Positions 16,688 to 25,563 are shown, numbered from the stretch's first letter. The stretch is DNA of 64,000 nt from Citricoccus sp. CH26A (GCF_000224415.1 NZ_AFXQ01000003.1:1-64000), one strand, 5' to 3'. The notes: a model not told the origin generated them from the letters alone. A program made the numbers and translations.

Positions 16688-18516
16688 TGGACCAGGGCCT
16701 CGTCTCCCTCGCCCCCCTGGCGGTGCTACTGCCGATCCTCGGGGCCGCACTGGCCTTCGTGCTGGTCCGGCGCCCGCGGGCCCAGATCGCGGTCACGGTC
16801 ACGACCATCACCATCACCCTCATGCTGGAATGCCTGCTGCTGGCAGCCACCTGGGACACCGGCGCGGTCGCTGTCTTCCTCGGGGGGTGGGAGGCCCCGT
16901 GGGGCATCACCATGGTGGTGGACCGGTTCTCGGCGCTGATGCTGGTGATCTCCTCGGCCGTCGTGCTCGCCGTCCTCGTCTACGCCTCCGCCCAGGGCGT
17001 CACGGACCAGGACCAGGGCGGGCCGGTCTCGATCTTCCACCCCACCTTCCTCATCCTGGTGGCCGGGGTGTCCAACGCGTTCCTCGCGGGGGACCTGTTC
17101 AACCTGTACGTCGGCTTCGAGATGCTGCTGACCGCGTCCTACGTGCTGCTCACCCTCGGCGGTACCGGGCCGCGGGTGCGGGCCGGCGTGACCTACGTGG
17201 TGGTCTCGGTCATCTCCTCGGTGGTCTTCCTGGCGGCCATCGCCATGATCTACGGTGCAACCGGGACCGTGAACATGGCGGACCTGGCCGGCAAGCTCGC
17301 CCAGCTCGACCCGGACGTGCAGATGGTGCTGCACGTGATGCTGCTCGTGGGCTTCGGCATCAAGGCGGCGGTGTTCCCGTTGTCCTTCTGGCTGCCGGAC
17401 TCCTATCCCACCGCCCCCGCGCCGGTGACCGCGGTGTTCGCGGGGCTGCTCACCAAGGTCGGCGTCTACGCGATCGTGCGGACCGAGACCCTGTTGTTCC
17501 CCGGTGACCGGGTGAACGCCGTCCTGCTCTGGATCGCCCTCCTGACGATGATCGTGGGTATCCTCGGGGCCCTCGCGCAGAACGACATCAAGCGCGTGCT
17601 CTCCTTCACCCTGGTCTCGCACATCGGCTACATGATCTTCGGGCTGGGGATGTCCAACGTGCTCGGCCTGGGCGCCACCATCTTCTACGTGGTCCACCAC
17701 ATCACGGTGCAGACCTCCCTGTTCCTGGTCACCGGACTGATCGAGCAGCGTGCCGGCACGGCGAACGTGGACCGGCTGGGTGGACTGGCCCGGATCTCCC
17801 CGCTCATCGCCATCCTGTTCTTCCTGCCGGCCATGAACCTCGCGGGCATCCCTCCGTTCTCGGGTTTCCTCGGCAAGGTGGGACTCGTCCAGGCCGGTGT
17901 GGGGGCGGACAGCATGATGGCCTGGGCCCTGGTCGTCGGCTCGGTGGTCACCTCCCTGCTCACCCTGCTCGTCATGGTCCGGGTGTGGACCCGTGCGTTC
18001 TGGCGCCGCGTGGAGGACGTCGAGCACCCGCCCGCCAAGCTCGTGCTGGCCATGGACTCCCACGAGGCCGCGCTGGCGTCCTCGACGGCCACCCGGGAGG
18101 CCAGAGACGGGAGGGGCCGTACGGTCCGCGGCCCGACGGTCGGCCTCGTCGCCCCGACCATCGGACTGGTGGCCCTGGGGTTGTCCTTCACCGTGCTGGC
18201 CGGGCCGCTGTACGCCTTCGCGGACCGCTCGGCCACGGACATGCTGGCCCGCACCCCCTACATCGAGGCAGTGCTGGGGGAGGAGGCCGCCGCGCAGGCC
18301 GCCCTGGACGTCGGCCAGCTCGAGGACCGGGGCATCGTGACGCCCCAAGAAGAGGAGAACTCCGGGCCGGGGACCTTCCAGCCGATCGAGGGTGCGGACA
18401 GTGAGGGCGAGGACGCCGGCACCCGCCCGGGCGGCGAGGTCCCGGGTGACCCGGGTGGCGCGCCGCCATCGCAGGACGAGGACACGAGCCCGGGTACGGA
18501 AGGGGGCACCCCGTGA
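16687..18516 (+). CDS. mrpD: Na+/H+ antiporter subunit D
   Basis: The ATG shares a base with the mrpC stop (TGATG). The 609-aa protein has the NuoM/N-like antiporter core, including NLYVGFEMLLTASYVLLTLGG with the key membrane glutamate, IKAAVFPLSFWLPDSYPTAPAPVTAVFAGLLTKVGVYA with the broken-helix lysine, and NDIKRVLSFTLVSHIGYM. It provides one of the proton paths of the Mrp complex. About 100 residues at the C-terminus after the last membrane helix are acidic and rich in Gly and Pro, an extension beyond the usual MrpD. Confidence 0.94.
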   Translation: MDQGLVSLAPLAVLLPILGAALAFVLVRRPRAQIAVTVTTITITLMLECLLLAATWDTGAVAVFLGGWEAPWGITMVVDRFSALMLVISSAVVLAVLVYASAQGVTDQDQGGPVSIFHPTFLILVAGVSNAFLAGDLFNLYVGFEMLLTASYVLLTLGGTGPRVRAGVTYVVVSVISSVVFLAAIAMIYGATGTVNMADLAGKLAQLDPDVQMVLHVMLLVGFGIKAAVFPLSFWLPDSYPTAPAPVTAVFAGLLTKVGVYAIVRTETLLFPGDRVNAVLLWIALLTMIVGILGALAQNDIKRVLSFTLVSHIGYMIFGLGMSNVLGLGATIFYVVHHITVQTSLFLVTGLIEQRAGTANVDRLGGLARISPLIAILFFLPAMNLAGIPPFSGFLGKVGLVQAGVGADSMMAWALVVGSVVTSLLTLLVMVRVWTRAFWRRVEDVEHPPAKLVLAMDSHEAALASSTATREARDGRGRTVRGPTVGLVAPTIGLVALGLSFTVLAGPLYAFADRSATDMLARTPYIEAVLGEEAAAQAALDVGQLEDRGIVTPQEEENSGPGTFQPIEGADSEGEDAGTRPGGEVPGDPGGAPPSQDEDTSPGTEGGTP

Positions 18517-19106
18517 GCGTGAGCGATGACCAGCAGGACGGTCCTCCGTTCTGGACGCAGTGGCCCATCCTGCTCGGGCTGACGCTGACCTGGGGCGCGT
18601 TGTGGCAGGACTTCTCCCCGGGCGTGCTGCTCGCCGGCGTCCTGTTCTCGGTGCTGATCCTGTGGTTCTACCGGTTGCCCCGGGTGCAGTTCTCGGACCG
18701 GTTCAACCTCTGGTACTTCCTGGTCTTCACCGTGCGGTTCCTCGGCCACGTGGTGACGGCCTCGGTCAGCGTGGCCTGGGACGCCATCACCAAGGGCCCG
18801 AGCATCGTGAACTCGGTGGTGGCCGTGCAGTTGCGCAGCCATGACGACCTCATCGTCACCCTCACCGGCCATGCCCTCGCCCTGGTCCCCGGCTCGCTGG
18901 TCATCGACGTGGACCGGCCCAGCTCCACCCTGTTCCTGCACGTGCTGGACGCGGGGAACGCCGAGGCGGTCGAGGGATTCCGGAACGAGGCACTGGCCAC
19001 CGAGGCCGCCATCATCCGCGCCATCGGCACGAAGGCCGACCTGGCCCTGGTCAAGGACGACGAGGCCCGACGCGCCACCATGGGTGCGGGGAGGAAGAGC
19101 TCATGA
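18513..19106 (+). CDS. mrpE: Na+/H+ antiporter subunit E
   Basis: The 197-aa protein starts with a GTG overlapping the mrpD stop (GTGA). Two N-terminal hydrophobic segments (LGLTLTWGALWQDFSPGVLLAGVLFSVLILWFYRLP) are followed by a cytoplasmic domain with the family motifs ANSITLTPGT-like (here LTGHALALVPGSLVIDVD) and FLHVLDAGNAEAVE. Subunit E is needed for assembly and activity of the Mrp complex. The position between mrpD and mrpF is standard. Confidence 0.92.
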   Translation: MSVSDDQQDGPPFWTQWPILLGLTLTWGALWQDFSPGVLLAGVLFSVLILWFYRLPRVQFSDRFNLWYFLVFTVRFLGHVVTASVSVAWDAITKGPSIVNSVVAVQLRSHDDLIVTLTGHALALVPGSLVIDVDRPSSTLFLHVLDAGNAEAVEGFRNEALATEAAIIRAIGTKADLALVKDDEARRATMGAGRKSS

Positions 19107-19390
19107 GCCTTCTGGACATCGCCGGGTACATCAGCCTGGCCCTGCTGGCCGGGGGCGGCATCGCGGCCATCTACCGGATCGTGGTGGGGCCGTCCATCCT
19201 GGACCGCGCCATCGCCACCGACGTGCTGCTGATCGTCATCTCCTCGGCGCTGTGCGTGGAGATGGCCCTGAACCACCACACGGACAACATCGTGTTCGTG
19301 GTGGTGGCCTCCGTGATCGGGTTCGTCGGATCGGTGACGCTGTCCCGGTTCGTCGCCGAGCGCAAGAAGGAGCCGGTCGAGCATGCTTGA
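19103..19390 (+). CDS. mrpF: Na+/H+ antiporter subunit F
   Basis: This 95-aa three-helix protein overlaps mrpE by four bases (ATGA). The segment GGIAAIYRIVVGPSILDRAIATDVL matches the MrpF/MnhF core, where the conserved aspartate in LDRAIATD lies at the membrane edge. It is a small structural subunit of the Mrp antiporter. The C-terminus is short and charged (RKKEPVEHA). Confidence 0.93.
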   Translation: MSLLDIAGYISLALLAGGGIAAIYRIVVGPSILDRAIATDVLLIVISSALCVEMALNHHTDNIVFVVVASVIGFVGSVTLSRFVAERKKEPVEHA

Positions 19391-19817
19391 GTCATGGCCC
19401 GAGATCGCCGACGGGATCGCGGCCGTCCTGCTGATCCTGGGGGCCTCCCTGTCCACCGTGGCCGGCATCGGCCTGCTGCGCTTCCCGGACCAGCTCTCCC
19501 GGATGCACGCCGGGACCAAGCCCCAGGTGCTGGGCCTGCTGCTGGTCCTGGTGGCCCTGGCCTTCGCGTGGCGGGCGTGGGTCTGGGTCCCCGTGCTGAT
19601 CCTGGCCTGGGTGCTGCAGATGCTGACCGCACCGGTCTCCGCCCACCTGGTGGGCCGGGCCGGGTACCGGACCAAGCACCTGAAGCGGGAGATGCTCTTC
19701 ACGGACGAGCTGGCCGACGTCGTGGCCAGCCACGACGACCAGGGCCGGCCGGCGGCCTCCGCGGACCGGCGCACCGTCCCTCAGCCCGATCCCACGGACC
19801 ATCACGGCCGCGACTGA
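19383..19817 (+). CDS. mrpG: Na+/H+ antiporter subunit G
   Basis: The 144-aa protein overlaps mrpF by eight bases. It has the three-helix PhaG/MnhG core (GASLSTVAGIGLLRFPDQLSRMHAGTKPQVLGLLLVL), where LRFPDxxxRMHA is the family signature, then a hydrophilic tail of about 50 residues. It is the last gene of the mrpABCDEFG operon. A strong hairpin follows 40 bases after its stop. Confidence 0.93.
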   Translation: MLESWPEIADGIAAVLLILGASLSTVAGIGLLRFPDQLSRMHAGTKPQVLGLLLVLVALAFAWRAWVWVPVLILAWVLQMLTAPVSAHLVGRAGYRTKHLKREMLFTDELADVVASHDDQGRPAASADRRTVPQPDPTDHHGRD

Positions 19818-19829
19818 GCGCCGAGCGGT

Positions 19830-19859
19830 CTGAGGGACTGGGGCCTGAGGGACTGGGAC
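19830..19859 (+). repeat. Two tandem copies of a 15-base unit
   Basis: CTGAGGGACTGGGGC and CTGAGGGACTGGGAC follow each other directly after the mrpG stop, just before the terminator stem. They differ at one position. Confidence 0.7.
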
Positions 19860-19920
19860 CAGGCCGGCCGGGAGCGCGGCTGCGCGAGGCGCAGGACCCG
19901 CCGTCCCGGCCGGCCTGGTC
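19857..19920. terminator. Bidirectional terminator between mrpG and the DUF4235 gene
   Basis: Perfect 17-base arms (19857-19873 and 19904-19920, starting GACCAGGCCGG) enclose a 30-base GC-rich loop. It lies between the converging ends of the mrp operon and the DUF4235 gene. Confidence 0.7.
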
Positions 19921-19927
19921 GACCGGA

Positions 19928-20215
19928 TCAGACCTCCGCGCGGCCGGCCTTCACGGACTTCGCGGACCGGGCCTGCATCCGCTCCATGGCCTCGTTGGCC
20001 CCGCGCTGGGAGGTGACCCGGATCAGGGCGGCGATGCCCGCGGCGATCGTGGCGAAGGCGATGGCCTCCCACATGTTGTTGTCCGTGTCCTCGAGGTCCT
20101 TGGGGGCATCGTGGCCGGTGACCTTCTTCCAGCCGAACTCGACGACCTTGGTGCCGATGAGGCCGCCGGCGATCGTGACGCCGGTGGTGATGAGCTTGCT
20201 CACGAGGGTGTTCAT
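19928..20215 (-). CDS. DUF4235 small membrane protein
   Basis: The 95-aa protein matches the actinobacterial DUF4235 pattern: a first helix with KLITTGVTIAGGLIGTKVVEFGWKKVTG, a short polar link with several Asp and a second helix (WEAIAFATIAAGIAALIRV), then a basic tail. The function of the family is unknown. GAGGTACC, some seven bases before the ATG, can serve as ribosome binding site. It lies 37 bases downstream of the CrtR-like regulator on the same strand and may be co-transcribed with it. Confidence 0.85.
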   Translation of the reverse strand: MNTLVSKLITTGVTIAGGLIGTKVVEFGWKKVTGHDAPKDLEDTDNNMWEAIAFATIAAGIAALIRVTSQRGANEAMERMQARSAKSVKAGRAEV

Positions 20216-20252
20216 GCGGGGTACCTCCGAAGACGATGGGCGTTTTCCGGGT

Positions 20253-20813
20253 TCAGCCTATCGGCTCGTCGGACCCGTCAGGCGGCGGGGGCGCCGCCGT
20301 CAGCGGGCCCGCGTCCTCCAGGGTGTCCTCGGCGCTGAGGCACTCCGCCATCTCCTCCAGGAACCGGGCCACGTCAGGTCGCGACGCCTCCGGGACGGCC
20401 TGGGCCACCTCCATCATGCGCCGGTGCATGCGCGACAGCCGCGCCCGGACCTCGGCGTGGGCGTGGTCGGTGGCCACGACGACCACGGAACGCCGGTCCC
20501 GAGGATGGGGTTCCCGGCGCAGGTGGCCGGACCGGCCCAGCCGGTCCAGCAGCTTCGTGGTGGAGGCGGTGGAGATGCCCAGGTGGGTGGCCAGCGCGCG
20601 GGGCGTGACGGTCTCGCCGGCCCCCTGGCGGGCGATGACGAAGCGCAGGGCGTCCACGTCGGTCGCGTTCATGTCCATGCCCTCGCTCATCCGCCGGCGC
20701 ATGTCCCGGTCGGCGACCCGGAACCGCCGCAGGGCACGCAGGATCCTCACGGAACTGTCCGGCTCCTCGAACCAGTACCCGCGAGCCCGTTCATCACCCG
20801 GTAGATCGACCAC
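20253..20813 (-). CDS. MarR-family regulator, CrtR-like
   Basis: The 186-aa protein has a MarR winged-helix core (about residues 45-145): the recognition helix region is TPRALATHLGISTASTTKLLDRLGRSGHL and the wing is REPHPRDRRSVVVVAT. It is divergent from the idi-crt operon, the position of CrtR in Corynebacterium, which represses crt genes and responds to geranylgeranyl diphosphate. I place the start at the GTG at 20813, because the reverse-strand -10 TACCAT (20821-20826) lies seven bases upstream. An in-frame ATG at 20873 would run the coding region across the operator-like palindrome. Target and ligand are inferred from context. Confidence 0.85.
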   Translation of the reverse strand: MVDLPGDERARGYWFEEPDSSVRILRALRRFRVADRDMRRRMSEGMDMNATDVDALRFVIARQGAGETVTPRALATHLGISTASTTKLLDRLGRSGHLRREPHPRDRRSVVVVATDHAHAEVRARLSRMHRRMMEVAQAVPEASRPDVARFLEEMAECLSAEDTLEDAGPLTAAPPPPDGSDEPIG

Positions 20814-20935
20814 GCCCCTGATGGTACGCTCAATTTCACTAGCCAGGCTAGAAACACCACGATCGTGATACATCGCATCCGGGACGCTTAGGCTATGAGC
20901 GACGACGCCGGCACCGACCGGAAGGGGAACCCGCC
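20814..20935. promoter_or_regulatory. Divergent crtR / idi-crt control region with two palindromes
   Basis: CTAGCC-A-GGCTAG (20839-20851) is a perfect 13-base palindrome; a second, CACGATCGTG, lies at 20858-20867. The first covers the -35 zone of the reverse-strand promoter whose -10 is TACCAT at 20821-20826. For the rightward operon a weak -10 TAGGCT is at 20889-20894, followed by a leader with GGAAGGGG before idi. The palindromes are the natural candidate operators for the adjacent MarR protein. Confidence 0.6.
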
Positions 20936-21502
20936 ATGGAGCAGACGACCGACGACCACGTGATCCTCGTGGACGACGAGGGCCGCACCGTGGGGCTGGC
21001 CCCCCGAGCCACCGTCCACGACGAGTCCACCCCGCTGCACCGCGCGTTCTCCTGCTACGTCTACCGCGACGACGGCCACGTGCTGGTCACCCGGAGGGCC
21101 CTGTCCAAGCGGGCGTGGCCGGGCGTCTGGACGAACTCCTTCTGTGGGCATCCCCGGCAGGACGAGGACGACCTCGACACGGTGAACCGCTATGCGCGCC
21201 ACGAGCTGGGCCTGGTGGTCGAGGACGTGCGCTGCGTCCTGCCGGACTTCCGGTACCGCGCCGTGGACGCCTCCGGGATCGTGGAGAACGAGCTCTGCCC
21301 GGTCTACGTGGCCCGGGCCGCCGGTGCCGTGCAGCCCAACCCCGATGAGGCGATGGAACACCGGTGGGTGAGCCCGCAGGAGCTGGAACGGTGGGTGGGC
21401 GCGGCCCCGTGGTCCGTGAGCCCCTGGCTGGTCGAACAGCTCCCCGGCGTCCTGCCGGTCCTGGCCGATGGTGTCCCGCAGCGCGGGGGGAGCGGGTCAT
21501 GA
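20936..21502 (+). CDS. idi: Isopentenyl-diphosphate delta-isomerase, type 1
   Basis: The 188-aa Nudix-fold enzyme converts IPP to DMAPP, feeding prenyl synthesis. The active-site cysteine motif TNSFCGHP is at residues 66-73 (C70) and the metal-binding glutamates are in ENEL (E117, E119). LHRAFSCYVY near residue 34 is also typical. It is the first gene of the pigment operon, and its stop overlaps the crtE start by four bases. Having idi at the head of the operon raises the supply of the allylic starter where C50 pigments need seven to ten isoprene units. Confidence 0.95.
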   Translation: MEQTTDDHVILVDDEGRTVGLAPRATVHDESTPLHRAFSCYVYRDDGHVLVTRRALSKRAWPGVWTNSFCGHPRQDEDDLDTVNRYARHELGLVVEDVRCVLPDFRYRAVDASGIVENELCPVYVARAAGAVQPNPDEAMEHRWVSPQELERWVGAAPWSVSPWLVEQLPGVLPVLADGVPQRGGSGS

Positions 21503-22671
21503 GCGGCGTCGAGCGCGAGATCCAGGACGTCCTGGACGGGGGCGCGGCCCGGTCCGAGCGGTTCGGCACCGGGCACCGGGACCTCTGGGCCGCCCTGGCC
21601 GCGGCGGTCGAGGGCGGCAAGCGCTTCCGTCCGCACCTGCTCACCGAGACCCATGCCGCGCTGGGTGGTACCGAGCCCGGACTCGTGGACCGCGTCGGTG
21701 CGGCCCTGGAGATCCTGCACACCTCCTTCGTGGTGCACGACGACGTCATCGACGGTGACGAGGTGCGGCGGGGCCGGCTGAACGTGTCCGGCACCTTCGC
21801 CGCGGAGGCCCGACGACGGGGCGCGGCTGAGCCGGTCGCCCACCACTACGGGGCGGCCGCAGGACTGCTGGCCGGTGACCTGGCCCTCATCACCGCCACC
21901 CGGATGATCGCCCGCTGCGGCGCGTCCCCGGAGGTGACCGAGGACCTGCTGGACCTGCTCGAGGACGCGGTGCACGCCTCCGCGGCGGGTGAGCTGGCCG
22001 ACGTCGGGCTCGCCCTGCCGGTGGACGGGCGGACCGCGAGCGTGGCGGACGCCGTGCGCGTGGCCGAGCTGAAGACGGCCGTCTACTCCTTCGTACTGCC
22101 CCTGCAGGCCGGTGCCGTGCTGGCGGGCGCCCCGGCGGCGGCGGTGGCGGCACTGGCCCCGGTCGGCCGCCACCTCGGCATCGGCTTCCAGCTGCTCGAC
22201 GACCTGCTCGGCGTGTTCGGCGACCCGGAGCGCTCGGGCAAGGGCACCCTGTCCGACCTGCGCGAGGGCAAGCCCACCGCGCTGATCGCGCACGCCCGGT
22301 CCACCGGCGCCTGGACCGAGTTGTGCGCGCTGGTGGGGAACCCCGCCCTCGATGACCGCGGCGCCGACCGTGCCCGCGCGCTGCTGACGGACTGCGGTGC
22401 CCGCCAGAGGGTCACCGCCCTGGCCAACGAGTTCCTGGACGACGCCCTGGCGGCCGCCGGTCGGCCACCCCTGACCCCGGCGCTGCACGCGGTGCTGGCC
22501 GGGATGGCCGAGGAGATCCGGCAGGCGGCGACGTCGGCCCTGCTCGCGGCCCCGGACCGCGGGCGGACGACCGCCCCGGCGCCGGACACGGTGCCCGGTG
22601 CGGTGCCCGGCGCCGCCCACGCGGGGTTGTCGCGCCGCGAGGGGGCCCAGTCGATGGCGGGGCGGTCATGA
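21499..22671 (+). CDS. crtE: Geranylgeranyl diphosphate synthase
   Basis: The 390-aa trans-prenyltransferase starts at an ATGA overlap with idi. It has GGKRFRPHL near residue 39, the first aspartate motif DDVID at residues 81-85, and the second motif in GFQLLDDLLGVFGD near residue 232, followed by GKGTLSDLREGKPTALI. It makes the C20 precursor for phytoene and, in C50 pathways, isoprene donors upstream of lycopene elongation. About 50 residues at the C-terminus are Ala/Pro/Arg-rich and outside the catalytic fold. Confidence 0.93.
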   Translation: MSGVEREIQDVLDGGAARSERFGTGHRDLWAALAAAVEGGKRFRPHLLTETHAALGGTEPGLVDRVGAALEILHTSFVVHDDVIDGDEVRRGRLNVSGTFAAEARRRGAAEPVAHHYGAAAGLLAGDLALITATRMIARCGASPEVTEDLLDLLEDAVHASAAGELADVGLALPVDGRTASVADAVRVAELKTAVYSFVLPLQAGAVLAGAPAAAVAALAPVGRHLGIGFQLLDDLLGVFGDPERSGKGTLSDLREGKPTALIAHARSTGAWTELCALVGNPALDDRGADRARALLTDCGARQRVTALANEFLDDALAAAGRPPLTPALHAVLAGMAEEIRQAATSALLAAPDRGRTTAPAPDTVPGAVPGAAHAGLSRREGAQSMAGRS

Positions 22672-23516
22672 GCGCCCAGGACCATCGCTACGACGACGTC
22701 GCCCAGGCCAGCGCCGCCCAGGTCATCGCCGGCTACTCGACGTCCTTCGGGTGGGCGACCCGCTTGCTGGCCCGACCGGTGCGGACCCACGTGCGGAACA
22801 TCTACGCCCTGGTGCGGGTGGCCGATGAGATCGTCGACGATCCGGACCCGGCCCTGACGCCGGCATGGCGCCGGGAACAGCTGGACGAGCTCGAGGCCGA
22901 GACCTACCGCGCCCTGGACAGCACCCGCAGCTCCAACCTCGTGGTGCACGCCTTCGCGCTGACGGCCCGCCGGTTCGGGATCGGACCCGAGCTCGTGGGG
23001 CCGTTCTTCGCCTCCATGCGCGCCGACCTGGTCCGCTCCCGGCATGACGCCCAGAGCCTGTCCGACTACGTGCACGGGTCCGCCGAGGTGGTGGGCCTGA
23101 TGTGCCTGCGCGTGTTCACCGGTGGTGACGTGACGGCCTACGAGCGGCTCCGGCCGGGGGCCGAACGACTGGGTGCGGCCTTCCAGAAGGTCAACTTCCT
23201 CCGTGACCTCGCCGACGACCACGACCAGCTGGGCCGGACCTATTTCCCCGGCCTGGACCCGGCCGCGTTCAGCGACGCCCACCGGGACGAACTCCTGGAC
23301 GACATCGACGCCGACCTCGCGGCCGCCGCGGAGGCCATCCGGCTGCTGCCCGACTCGAGCCGGCGGGCGGTGCGGGCGGCCCACGCGCTGTACTCGGCGC
23401 TGTCCCGGCGCCTGCGGTCCACGCCGGCGGCCCGGATCCGCGAGGCCCGCATCCGGGTCCCGGACGGACAGAAGGCCGTGATCCTGGTGAAGGCCCTGGC
23501 AGGAAGGACAGCATGA
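22668..23516 (+). CDS. crtB: Phytoene synthase
   Basis: The 282-aa squalene/phytoene synthase-family enzyme condenses two GGPP to phytoene. Its first aspartate-rich motif is DEIVD at residues 53-57 (ALVRVADEIVDD) and the second is FLRDLADDHDQLGRTYFP at about residues 174-191. YCHGSAEVVG-like (here YVHGSAEVVGLM) lies between them. It overlaps crtE and crtI by four bases on each side. Confidence 0.95.
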   Translation: MSAQDHRYDDVAQASAAQVIAGYSTSFGWATRLLARPVRTHVRNIYALVRVADEIVDDPDPALTPAWRREQLDELEAETYRALDSTRSSNLVVHAFALTARRFGIGPELVGPFFASMRADLVRSRHDAQSLSDYVHGSAEVVGLMCLRVFTGGDVTAYERLRPGAERLGAAFQKVNFLRDLADDHDQLGRTYFPGLDPAAFSDAHRDELLDDIDADLAAAAEAIRLLPDSSRRAVRAAHALYSALSRRLRSTPAARIREARIRVPDGQKAVILVKALAGRTA

Positions 23517-25198
23517 GCGAGCGAGTCGTGGTCATCGGCGGAGGGATCTCCGGACTGGCCTCCGCGGCCCTGCTGGCGCGGGACGGGTACAGCGTGGACC
23601 TCGTGGAGGCCCGCGAGGACTTCGGCGGCCGGGCGGGGAGCTGGGAGCGGGACGGCTTCCGGTTCGACACCGGACCGTCCTGGTACCTGATGCCCGAGGT
23701 CTTCGACCACTTCTTCCGCCTGCTGGGCACCTCCGCCGCCGCCGAGCTGGACCTGCAGCAGCTGGACCCCGGCTACCGGGTGTTCTTCGAGGCGGAGTCC
23801 CGGCCGCTGGACATCGCGGCGGACCGGCAGGCCAACGTGGCGCTCTTCGAGCAGGTCGAGCCCGGAGCCGGCCGTGCCCTGGAACGCTACCTCGACTCCG
23901 CGCAACGAACCTACGACATGGCCATCAGCCGGTTCCTGTACACCTCCTTCACCTCCTACCGCCCGTTCCTCGCCCGCGACCTCCTGGCCCAGCTCCATCG
24001 ACTGGGTCCGCTGCTGCTGGAGTCCCTGGAGCGGTTCACCGGCCGGCACTTCACCGACCACCGCTTGCGGCAGGTGCTCGGCTACCCGGCGGTGTTCCTC
24101 GGCTCCTCCCCGGACCGGACCCCGAGCATGTACCACCTGATGAGTGCCCTCGACCTGACCGGCGGGGTGCTGTACCCGCAGGGCGGGTTCACCGGGCTGA
24201 TCGACGTGATGGTGCGCCTGGCCCGCGAGTCCGGCGTCCGGTTGCACGCGGCGACCCCGGCCACGGCCATCGTCACGGAACCGGCCGGCACCGGTCGCCG
24301 CGGGAGCCGCGGGGTGCGAGACCTGGTCTCGGGAGCCCGGGCCCGGGCCACGGGTGTGCGCGTGCGCGGACGGGACGGGGCCGAGCGCGTGCTGCCGGCC
24401 GACGTCGTGGTCTCCGCCGCCGACCTGCACCACACCGAGACCACCCTGCTCCCGGACGGCATGCAGACCTACCCGGAGGCGTACTGGCGCAAGCGCACCT
24501 CCGGCCCCGGTGCGGTGCTGGTGATGCTCGGGGTGCGCGGGGGCCTGCCGCAGCTGCCCCACCACTCCCTGTTCTTCACCCGGGACTGGGACGCCAACTT
24601 CGGGGCCATCCGCGCCGGTGACGTCCCGGACCCGGCCTCGGTCTACGTGTGCCGGCCCTCGGCCACGGATCCGCACGTGGCGCCGGCCGGCCACGAGAAC
24701 CTGTTCGTCCTGGTCCCGATGCCCGCCGATCCCGGCCTGGGCAGCGGAGGCCCGGACGGTGGCGGGGACCCGACCGTGGAGGCCATCGCCGACGCGGCCA
24801 TCGACCAGGTCGGCCGGTGGGCGGACGTGCCGGACCTGGCCGAGCGGGTGGTGGTGCGGCGCACCCTGGGACCGGCCGACTTCGCCCGTGACCTCGGTGC
24901 CTGGCGGGGGGGCATGCTCGGCCCCGCGCACACCCTGGCCCAGAGCGCCATGTTCCGCACCGGCAACGTCTCCCGCCGCGTGAGGTCCCTCTACTACGCC
25001 GGCTCCAGCACCATCCCGGGAATCGGCCTGCCGATGTGCCTGATCAGCGCGGAGATCCTGCTCAAGAGGCTCCGCGGGGACCACTCCGCCAGTCCACTGG
25101 CCGCACCGCTCCTTCCCACGATCGGTGGCCCGACGCCGGCCGGCCCGGTCCCGGCGGCCGGTCCGGCCCCGGTGGGGACGGGGGACTCATGGCGGTGA
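23513..25198 (+). CDS. crtI: Phytoene desaturase (lycopene-forming)
   Basis: The 561-aa FAD enzyme has the dinucleotide-binding loop GGGISG at residues 9-14 with FGGRAGSWERDGFRFDTGPSWYLMP following, the standard CrtI N-terminus. The C-terminal signature LYYAGSSTIPGIGLPMCLISAE is also present. It desaturates phytoene stepwise to lycopene at the membrane. The last 35 residues are Pro/Ala/Gly-rich. Its stop lies inside the next gene (10-base overlap). Confidence 0.95.
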   Translation: MSERVVVIGGGISGLASAALLARDGYSVDLVEAREDFGGRAGSWERDGFRFDTGPSWYLMPEVFDHFFRLLGTSAAAELDLQQLDPGYRVFFEAESRPLDIAADRQANVALFEQVEPGAGRALERYLDSAQRTYDMAISRFLYTSFTSYRPFLARDLLAQLHRLGPLLLESLERFTGRHFTDHRLRQVLGYPAVFLGSSPDRTPSMYHLMSALDLTGGVLYPQGGFTGLIDVMVRLARESGVRLHAATPATAIVTEPAGTGRRGSRGVRDLVSGARARATGVRVRGRDGAERVLPADVVVSAADLHHTETTLLPDGMQTYPEAYWRKRTSGPGAVLVMLGVRGGLPQLPHHSLFFTRDWDANFGAIRAGDVPDPASVYVCRPSATDPHVAPAGHENLFVLVPMPADPGLGSGGPDGGGDPTVEAIADAAIDQVGRWADVPDLAERVVVRRTLGPADFARDLGAWRGGMLGPAHTLAQSAMFRTGNVSRRVRSLYYAGSSTIPGIGLPMCLISAEILLKRLRGDHSASPLAAPLLPTIGGPTPAGPVPAAGPAPVGTGDSWR

Positions 25199-25563
25199 TC
25201 TACCTCGCCTCACTGCTGGCCAGCCTCGGCTGCATGGTGCTGCTCGACCGCCGGTTCCGCCTGGTGCTGTGGCGCGCGCCGCGGGCCGGTGCCGTGGTCC
25301 TGGCCGTGGGGCTGGTCTTCTTCCTGGCCTGGGACCTGGCCGCCATCGCCTCCCAGCACTATGCGGCGGGCACGAGCGAGGCCATGACCGGCATCATGCT
25401 GGCTCCCGAGCTGCCGCTGGAGGAGATCCTCTTCATCCTCTTCCTGTCCTACCTGACCCTGGTGCTGCGCGGGCTGCTCGTGCTGGCCCTGGGTGGACGG
25501 ACACGGACGGACAGGACGGGCCGGCCGACACGCCGGACGCTGGCGACGGGGGAGCGGTCATGA
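25189..25563 (+). CDS. crtYe: C50 carotenoid cyclase subunit (CrtYe/CrtYg type)
   Basis: The 124-aa protein has three hydrophobic helices and the lycopene-cyclase-domain motifs FFLAWDLAAI and LPLEEILFILFLSYL. In C50 pathways two such small proteins form a heterodimer that cyclises the elongated lycopene: CrtYe/Yf makes epsilon rings, CrtYg/Yh gamma rings. The sequence alone does not tell me which ring is made; the gene order crtI-Ye-Yf-Eb is that of Corynebacterium, which favours the decaprenoxanthin type. The start at 25189 overlaps crtI. The tail is Arg/Thr-rich. Confidence 0.88.
   Translation: MAVIYLASLLASLGCMVLLDRRFRLVLWRAPRAGAVVLAVGLVFFLAWDLAAIASQHYAAGTSEAMTGIMLAPELPLEEILFILFLSYLTLVLRGLLVLALGGRTRTDRTGRPTRRTLATGERS

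Noticed and set aside
20820-20873. ATG at 20873 as the start of the MarR-type regulator
   Set aside because: It would place 20 weakly conserved residues over a perfect palindrome and a good -10; the GTG at 20813 fits the local leaderless rule. It stays possible, since the frame is open.
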